From JAXLWB01 sp046328715 (GTDB taxonomy: Bacteria > Chloroflexota > Anaerolineae > Caldilineales > Caldilineaceae): a stretch of DNA of 64,000 nt. The stretch spans positions 124,001-188,000 of the forward strand of contig JAXLWB010000005.1 in the NCBI GenBank assembly GCA_046328715.1, written 5' to 3'. The translations under genes and the position numbers were made by a program. Below, in pieces: positions 59,993 through 64,000 of the stretch. The notes under the pieces were generated by a model. It ran no database searches. It was not told the DNA's origin and was given only the letters and a program-made list of their open reading frames with translations. The first letter of the stretch is position 1; the number at the start of each line of letters is the position of its first letter.

Positions 59993-60042
59993 TATGAAAC
60001 GTGATGCGTGAATTTTCAGTAATGATTCACGCATCACGCTTC
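59993..60042. repeat. GTGATGCGTGAA-type heptad palindrome, copy 5
   Basis: TATGAAACGTGATGCGTGAA (59993-60012) pairs with TTCACGCATCACGCTTCA (60025-60042). It lies about 50 bp after the subtilase stop codon and is one of the cleanest copies. Confidence 0.78.
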
Positions 60043-60100
60043 AGCCTAAATTATGCGGCCATCAATCTAGACTCGGCAGTTTACTATGCTGGTCCTCGCT

Positions 60101-60979
60101 TTACTCGTCCATCAAGGTAACCGGTGTCACCTTTTGGATGCTGCGGTCATCAGGGCGGCGGATGAGGAGACGAACTTCCTTAGCAAAGTTCGCCATGTGG
60201 GTGAGACGGACGGCATCGTCTAGCGAAACTGCCAATGTAACCGTGGTGTTAAAAGAATATTGCTGCGCCTCCGGATCTGCCTTGTAGTAGGTAACCGGTG
60301 CACCTGTCGTCGGATCGACCACGCTTTGCCCCTGATCAAACCGTTGTACATCATCAGAAACACTACGGACCTCGATATCCTGTAGTAACAGTTCAGTGTA
60401 GGGAGTTCGTCCCCCTTTTTCGTTCGTCTGCTCATAGGAAACCAACACATCGACCCGATCTCCTGGACGAACCTTCCATCCGACGCTAGTGACGGGATCT
60501 ACGGCAATACTCACCTCGCGTAGCCCACTGTCAAGTGTGCTGAGTCCCAAAAAGCTACTTTGCACAAGGATACCCGGTGGCAATTTGATCAACGTAAACT
60601 GGAGACCAATCGCTCCCTCAATCGCTTGCTGCACCAGACTCGCATCTTCTAGCTCAGCGGCAGAAAGGCTCTGAATACGGAGCGCGTCGTTCGGAACGAA
60701 ACGTGCCGGGATTTCACAGAGTTGAAAGGCCCCGACAGTTGCGGAACGATTGTCGGTGTTGGCGGGACAGGAATCTAGGGCGCTATCGATGGGCATTCGC
60801 AGTGCTTCGCGCAGGCTATGTTGATAGTCGATGGGCGCAGCGGTATAAAGCACAATCGCCATCTCTTCGGGTTGCCGTGCTTGACCGATCTGGCGCGCCA
60901 CCAGGACAGCACTCAGCGCGGCTAGTACACCTCCGAGCAGAAGCAGCCGACGACCCCGTTTGCGAGTTTCACTAATCAT
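60101..60979 (-). CDS. Orphan CpaB/RcpC-like Flp pilus assembly protein
   Basis: The start at 60979 follows GAGGAAAG. This 292-residue protein has one N-terminal helix (about 11-30, LLLLGGVLAALSAVLVAR), a SAF-type domain (about 85-140) and the CpaB/RcpC segment with VSIAVDPVTSVGWKVRPGDR and VDVLVSY. CpaB acts at the outer surface in Flp/Tad pilus assembly. No other Tad genes are present here, so it may have another role. It is third in a minus-strand series. Confidence 0.78.
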   Translation of the reverse strand: MISETRKRGRRLLLLGGVLAALSAVLVARQIGQARQPEEMAIVLYTAAPIDYQHSLREALRMPIDSALDSCPANTDNRSATVGAFQLCEIPARFVPNDALRIQSLSAAELEDASLVQQAIEGAIGLQFTLIKLPPGILVQSSFLGLSTLDSGLREVSIAVDPVTSVGWKVRPGDRVDVLVSYEQTNEKGGRTPYTELLLQDIEVRSVSDDVQRFDQGQSVVDPTTGAPVTYYKADPEAQQYSFNTTVTLAVSLDDAVRLTHMANFAKEVRLLIRRPDDRSIQKVTPVTLMDE

Positions 60980-61029
60980 AAATTTTCTACTTTCCTCTAT
61001 TCGGCCAACTCCGCAAAGTGCAAGATAAA

Positions 61030-61093
61030 CGGCTCCGGCACGGCGCAAACGATTTCTATAAAACCAAGAATATTCTGCGCCGTGCCGAGGCCG
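61030..61093. repeat. Inverted repeat between CpaB and the small membrane gene
   Basis: CGGCTCCGGCACGGCGCA (61030-61047) pairs with TGCGCCGTGCCGAGGCCG (61076-61093) with two mismatches around a 28-nt loop. It could attenuate transcription into cpaB, or be another dispersed palindrome. Confidence 0.6.
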
Positions 61094-61133
61094 TGCTTGT
61101 CGCTCATACTTTCAAGAGAGGAGCCTCCTCTAT

Positions 61134-61331
61134 TTACGCAAAGTGCTGTGCCAAACGACTCAGTAGCCCCACAATAAAAATCAAGATGGTCAGCGAGATT
61201 CCCCACCACGAAAACAACGTGGCACGAACCGATCCTGCATCGTGTGTACGCAATGCTCGCAGCGCGCCAATCAGGGTCGTTAGCAATAAGGCAGTCAAGA
61301 GCGCCCCGATGATAATGGTGATCTGTTCCAT
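61134..61331 (-). CDS. Small two-helix membrane protein
   Basis: The start at 61331 (MEQITIIIGALLTA) follows GGGAGA by nine bases; upstream frame overlaps the lipoprotein gene. The 65-residue product has two hydrophobic helices (ITIIIGALLTALLLTTLIGA and ISLTILIFIVGLLSRL). It lies 19 bp after the lipoprotein gene, so the two are co-transcribed. Family unknown. Confidence 0.65.
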   Translation of the reverse strand: MEQITIIIGALLTALLLTTLIGALRALRTHDAGSVRATLFSWWGISLTILIFIVGLLSRLAQHFA

Positions 61332-61350
61332 ATTTGATCGTCTCCCACAG

Positions 61351-61995
61351 TTAGGGCATCTGAAACGTTGACAAAATCTGTTTGAAAATTGGACTGTAGG
61401 TTGCCACGCTCGCCTGTTGTGTTGAAAGCGACAGGGCAAAGGTGTAGTGCGGATGACCAATGAGCACGGTCCACTGCGCCATCGGTACCTCGGCTAACAG
61501 GTAATGGATCTGTTGCTCGTAACCCACTTCACCGTTGACCAGCACATCCCCGTGCGAGACATCCTCAAAACTTGCAACGCCATTCTGTTGGCGAATCGTT
61601 TCGGTCGCTGCCTCCATCACTGCAGACAACGTTTGTGCCTTCTGCTGCACTGTCACCGTGACCGCTGCCTGCTCTGCTCCTGTTGTGGCCAACGGGTTGA
61701 CAAAATGCACCGTATCTGGCGACTGCTCGCTGGGCACGACGACCCAGGTATCTGGAAAGATCAACTCGTAGCGATCCTCAGGATCGCGGTAGGTTTTCCA
61801 GCCACTGGTATCGGGCGCGTTGTTGATGTGTGCAGCGTCATAAATCGCTGCTGGCGTGATGGTCGCCACTGTAACACTCGACACACTTGCACTGGGCGCG
61901 GCAAGACTCGTGCATGAGCTAACTATCCACATCAACAGTAGTAGCCCGATGCCGAAGCCATAGTTTGATTTGCTAACGATTCTAGTTGTCCACAT
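61351..61995 (-). CDS. Lipoprotein with PsbP/Mog1-like domain
   Basis: This 214-residue protein has a signal peptide ending in a lipobox-like IVSSC (Cys28), predicting attachment to the membrane. The mature domain (about 64-214) begins YRDPEDRYELIFPDTWVVV, typical of PsbP/Mog1-like alpha-beta domains, and ends FKQILSTFQMP, the usual closing helix. Such domains are common in secreted proteins of unknown role. It leads the lipoprotein-small membrane protein-CpaB series. Confidence 0.75.
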   Translation of the reverse strand: MWTTRIVSKSNYGFGIGLLLLMWIVSSCTSLAAPSASVSSVTVATITPAAIYDAAHINNAPDTSGWKTYRDPEDRYELIFPDTWVVVPSEQSPDTVHFVNPLATTGAEQAAVTVTVQQKAQTLSAVMEAATETIRQQNGVASFEDVSHGDVLVNGEVGYEQQIHYLLAEVPMAQWTVLIGHPHYTFALSLSTQQASVATYSPIFKQILSTFQMP

Positions 61996-62162
61996 TCTGC
62001 TACATTGTCAATTACGTTTTCACATATCAACCAGCTCTGTCATTGCGCACCCAACTGGTACCCAAGAATGAAATCTTCACTGCTATGTTGCTTACAAGAT
62101 TTCTCACTCAAAAAAGCCTTCCCTTGAAATGATAAATGTCGAAAAACTTTGTTAACGGTGTA

Positions 62163-62648
62163 CTATGTTGCGGTTGTTAGCAGTGCCGCCTCGACCTGAC
62201 GCAAGCGATCAACCGCAAATTGAATTACCCGTTGTAATTCTGCCTCGCTGGCATAAGGTAGGCGAGGATAGCGCGGCTGATAGTTGAATGCCGGGTCACG
62301 CCGCAGCGCAACTTCACGCGCCAGTCCGTGAAAGGTGCCTCCCATCGATCCTTCTGCCAGATCAATCGCCAGCACAAACTCTGCTTCTGAATTACGGAAA
62401 ATTGCATTCAGGCCCAACTGACCCATCGTGGTTGCCTCACGGTGGGCAAAGAAATTCTCTCGGCCATCATATTTGACCTGCAATCCTGCTTCATTCAATA
62501 GCCGCTCCTGAAGCGATCTGCTTTCGTTTGGCAGCGCTTTACCAATCGAAGGGCGCAACGACTCGTAAAATTGGTAGTATTGCTGATCAAAATTCAGCGT
62601 TAGCAATAGTTTTAACAGTTTCTCTTTTAATTCTGGCGTGTAAGCCAT
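62163..62648 (-). CDS. Probable immunity protein for the neighbouring toxin
   Basis: This 161-residue soluble, mostly helical protein (MAYTPELKEKLLKLLLTLNF) has a central strand segment (AEFVLAIDLAEGSMGG). It has no signal peptide or recognised family. It begins 100 bp after the polymorphic-toxin-like gene on the same strand, the usual place for a cognate immunity gene. AAGAGG precedes the ATG. The role is inferred only from position, size and composition. Confidence 0.5.
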   Translation of the reverse strand: MAYTPELKEKLLKLLLTLNFDQQYYQFYESLRPSIGKALPNESRSLQERLLNEAGLQVKYDGRENFFAHREATTMGQLGLNAIFRNSEAEFVLAIDLAEGSMGGTFHGLAREVALRRDPAFNYQPRYPRLPYASEAELQRVIQFAVDRLRQVEAALLTTAT

Positions 62649-62716
62649 CGCATCAACCTCTTACCTATCGAAACTATGCAAGGTTGCAGAGCAGCAAAGC
62701 AGCATGTGTTTGTTAC

Positions 62717-62748
62717 TTGTCACCTTGCCACCCTGTCATCTTGTCAAA
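62717..62748. repeat. Four 8-nt tandem units next to the toxin stop codon
   Basis: TTGTCACC, TTGCCACC, CTGTCATC and TTGTCAAA follow each other directly after the end of the toxin gene (minus strand). It is a short-period tandem repeat like the heptads elsewhere, with a period of eight. Confidence 0.6.
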
Positions 62749-64000
62749 CTAGGGTGTCGTGTACACAATTGCGCCAGTTGCTTCATCAACGTAACGGATC
62801 GCAATTCCCTGCTCGGCCGCAATCGCTTCAAACTGAGCACGCACAGCCGAGTCCATATTGCTGGCCGGCACTTCTAGAATTTGCCGACCCTGCAGCGCCT
62901 GACCATCCAATTGCGGATACTTGTTCGAGCGGATAATTTCACCCTCAGGATATTTCGACTTTAACTCGTTGACATAACTTCGGAAGGTCGATTCCTGGAT
63001 CGTGTCAAAATCAGTTGCCTTGCGTGAGATGATCTCACCCGAAACCGGATCATAGGCATCAACCCGTTTTCCGGTCTGCAAGTTAACTTCACTATACTCA
63101 TAGTTCTGATTGGCGGTACGGTTAAAGGCATTGCCGCGCGCGGTTGGACCGTCGTAGAGCCAGTAGTCGCGTTCGACCTTCCAATCTGCTCGGTCACGTG
63201 GCGTTTCACCTTTGGCGGTCTTGCGCTGCACATAACTTTGGTAGGCATCCTCCAGCGCAGAATCAGCAAATTTGCCGTCGGCAGCAATCAGTCCTTCCGC
63301 CACTTGGCGCTGCACCACGCGCAATTCCTCGGGCGAAAGTTCGGCCAAGCGACGTTGCAGCGCAGCCAACTCCTCGGCAGATAATTTATCAGTGTTGCGG
63401 ACAATTTGTCCAAGTTCATCAGGCGTCGCACGGTCAATTCTTGCCAGTAGGGCAGCCAACTCATCGGGTAAAATGGCGTCGATCTTGGTGATCTTGCTCA
63501 ATTCGCCGACTTTGCTCTCCGGTACAATGATCGTGGCTACTTCGAACACACCCATGCCAATGGCGCGGCCATACTCGCCATCTTTCCAGGCAGTTACCAT
63601 CGGCTCGACCATGGCATAGAGCGCGCCGCCCGGGTCGTCTTTGATCGCTTCGATCATACGACCGTACTTGTCGAGTGTTTCCTGGCGGATGCCTGGGAAG
63701 AAGAAATCGATTGCATGACCGGTGCCAGGCAGCATGACCAAGCCATCACGCCCCATGAGCACGATTGATTTCACCGTTCCCCAGGCACCATCGACTACAA
63801 CACCCTTGAGAAAGCCACCAGTCTGGCCTGCCAGGTCACCCAAAAAGCCCAGAAAACCGCCGCCATCGCTGCCGTTGTCGCTGGCGGTAAGTGCAGCATC
63901 CGCTGGCTTGCCGGCTGTGGTCCCGCTCCCCGAGGTCGTAGCAGATGAACCGCCTCTGAGAGTTCCACCTGTCCAGGCTGCCACATACTTTCCCGTTGCA
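62749..64000 (-). CDS. C-terminal part of a polymorphic-toxin-like protein (cut by window edge)
   Basis: The frame is open to the window edge (reading ATGKYVAAWTGG before the first visible in-frame GTG), so the 5' part is missing. About 417 residues are visible. They include a Gly-rich stretch, a pre-toxin-like hydrophobic segment (PGTGHAIDFFFPGI, about 86-99) and helices rich in Ala, Glu and Leu (about 165-230). The C-terminal toxin-like domain (about 275-411) has RVDAYDPVSGEIISRK and a QILEVP strand. The Asp-Glu-Lys pattern (309, 317, 322) suggests a restriction-endonuclease-like fold, recalled from REase toxins but not canonical. A probable immunity gene follows. Confidence 0.65.
   Translation of the reverse strand, partial: ATGKYVAAWTGGTLRGGSSATTSGSGTTAGKPADAALTASDNGSDGGGFLGFLGDLAGQTGGFLKGVVVDGAWGTVKSIVLMGRDGLVMLPGTGHAIDFFFPGIRQETLDKYGRMIEAIKDDPGGALYAMVEPMVTAWKDGEYGRAIGMGVFEVATIIVPESKVGELSKITKIDAILPDELAALLARIDRATPDELGQIVRNTDKLSAEELAALQRRLAELSPEELRVVQRQVAEGLIAADGKFADSALEDAYQSYVQRKTAKGETPRDRADWKVERDYWLYDGPTARGNAFNRTANQNYEYSEVNLQTGKRVDAYDPVSGEIISRKATDFDTIQESTFRSYVNELKSKYPEGEIIRSNKYPQLDGQALQGRQILEVPASNMDSAVRAQFEAIAAEQGIAIRYVDEATGAIVYTTP

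Overview
The window looks like chromosomal DNA of a free-living bacterium, most likely a member of the Chloroflexota (Caldilinea/Anaerolineae/Herpetosiphon-like). This is inferred from moderate G+C by eye, large secreted proteins with Thr-Pro-rich linkers, a C-terminal K-x-FLP-[LF] tail on surface proteins, NWNSV repeats in a subtilase, and many DUF4331, SdrD-type and two-component genes. No rRNA, tRNA, CRISPR array, phage or intact insertion sequence was recognised. Dozens of short intergenic palindromes and 7-8 nt periodic repeats are present.

Layout. 0.3-2.0 kb: gamma-glutamyltransferase. 2.2-7.5 kb: three envelope genes (Thr-Pro linkers, SH3b domain, multi-pass membrane protein). 7.5-8.4 kb: an Imm26-like orphan immunity protein and a membrane-anchored unknown. 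8.45-10.95 kb: a CLC antiporter of the fluoride type with four CBS domains, controlled by a fluoride riboswitch whose 3' strand is shared with an intrinsic terminator. 11.1-17.6 kb: a sugar/uronate catabolic block (NIPSNAP, GH4 glycosidase, AstE/AspA-like deacylase, mannonate dehydratase, Gfo/Idh/MocA dehydrogenase, a possible 58-aa protein). 17.8-20.3 kb: a two-component system with a small membrane protein. 20.6-23.0 kb: a dynamin-like GTPase and a GNAT acetyltransferase.

23.2-36.7 kb is one co-oriented region. It runs ECF sigma factor, RskA-type anti-sigma factor, response regulator, PDZ-only periplasmic protein, sensor kinase, NicO-type metal transporter with an EF-hand and a His-rich loop, two DUF4331 surface proteins and a TPR protein. 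It reads as envelope stress sensing followed by a poorly characterised metal/surface cassette. 37.0-37.5 kb holds a conserved-looking reading frame interrupted by one in-frame TGA, followed by galE on the opposite strand.

39.0-56.6 kb is a single gene for a secreted protein of about 5,870 residues with 32 SdrD_B-like domains, each carrying a calcium-type D-x-[ND]-x-[ND]-G loop. Divergent from it is a subtilisin-like protease with a ricin-type lectin tail. 60.1-62.0 kb: an orphan CpaB, a small membrane protein and a lipoprotein. 62.2-64.0 kb: the 3' part of a polymorphic-toxin-like gene cut by the window edge, with a probable immunity gene downstream.

Most interesting points: the fluoride riboswitch plus CBS-fused CLC, the TGA-interrupted gene (selenoprotein candidate or fresh nonsense mutation), the heptad-periodic palindromes, a 121-bp MITE-like element pair whose core seems flipped between copies, and the giant calcium-loop stalk protein beside a surface protease. 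All calls are from reading the sequence; no database search was run.
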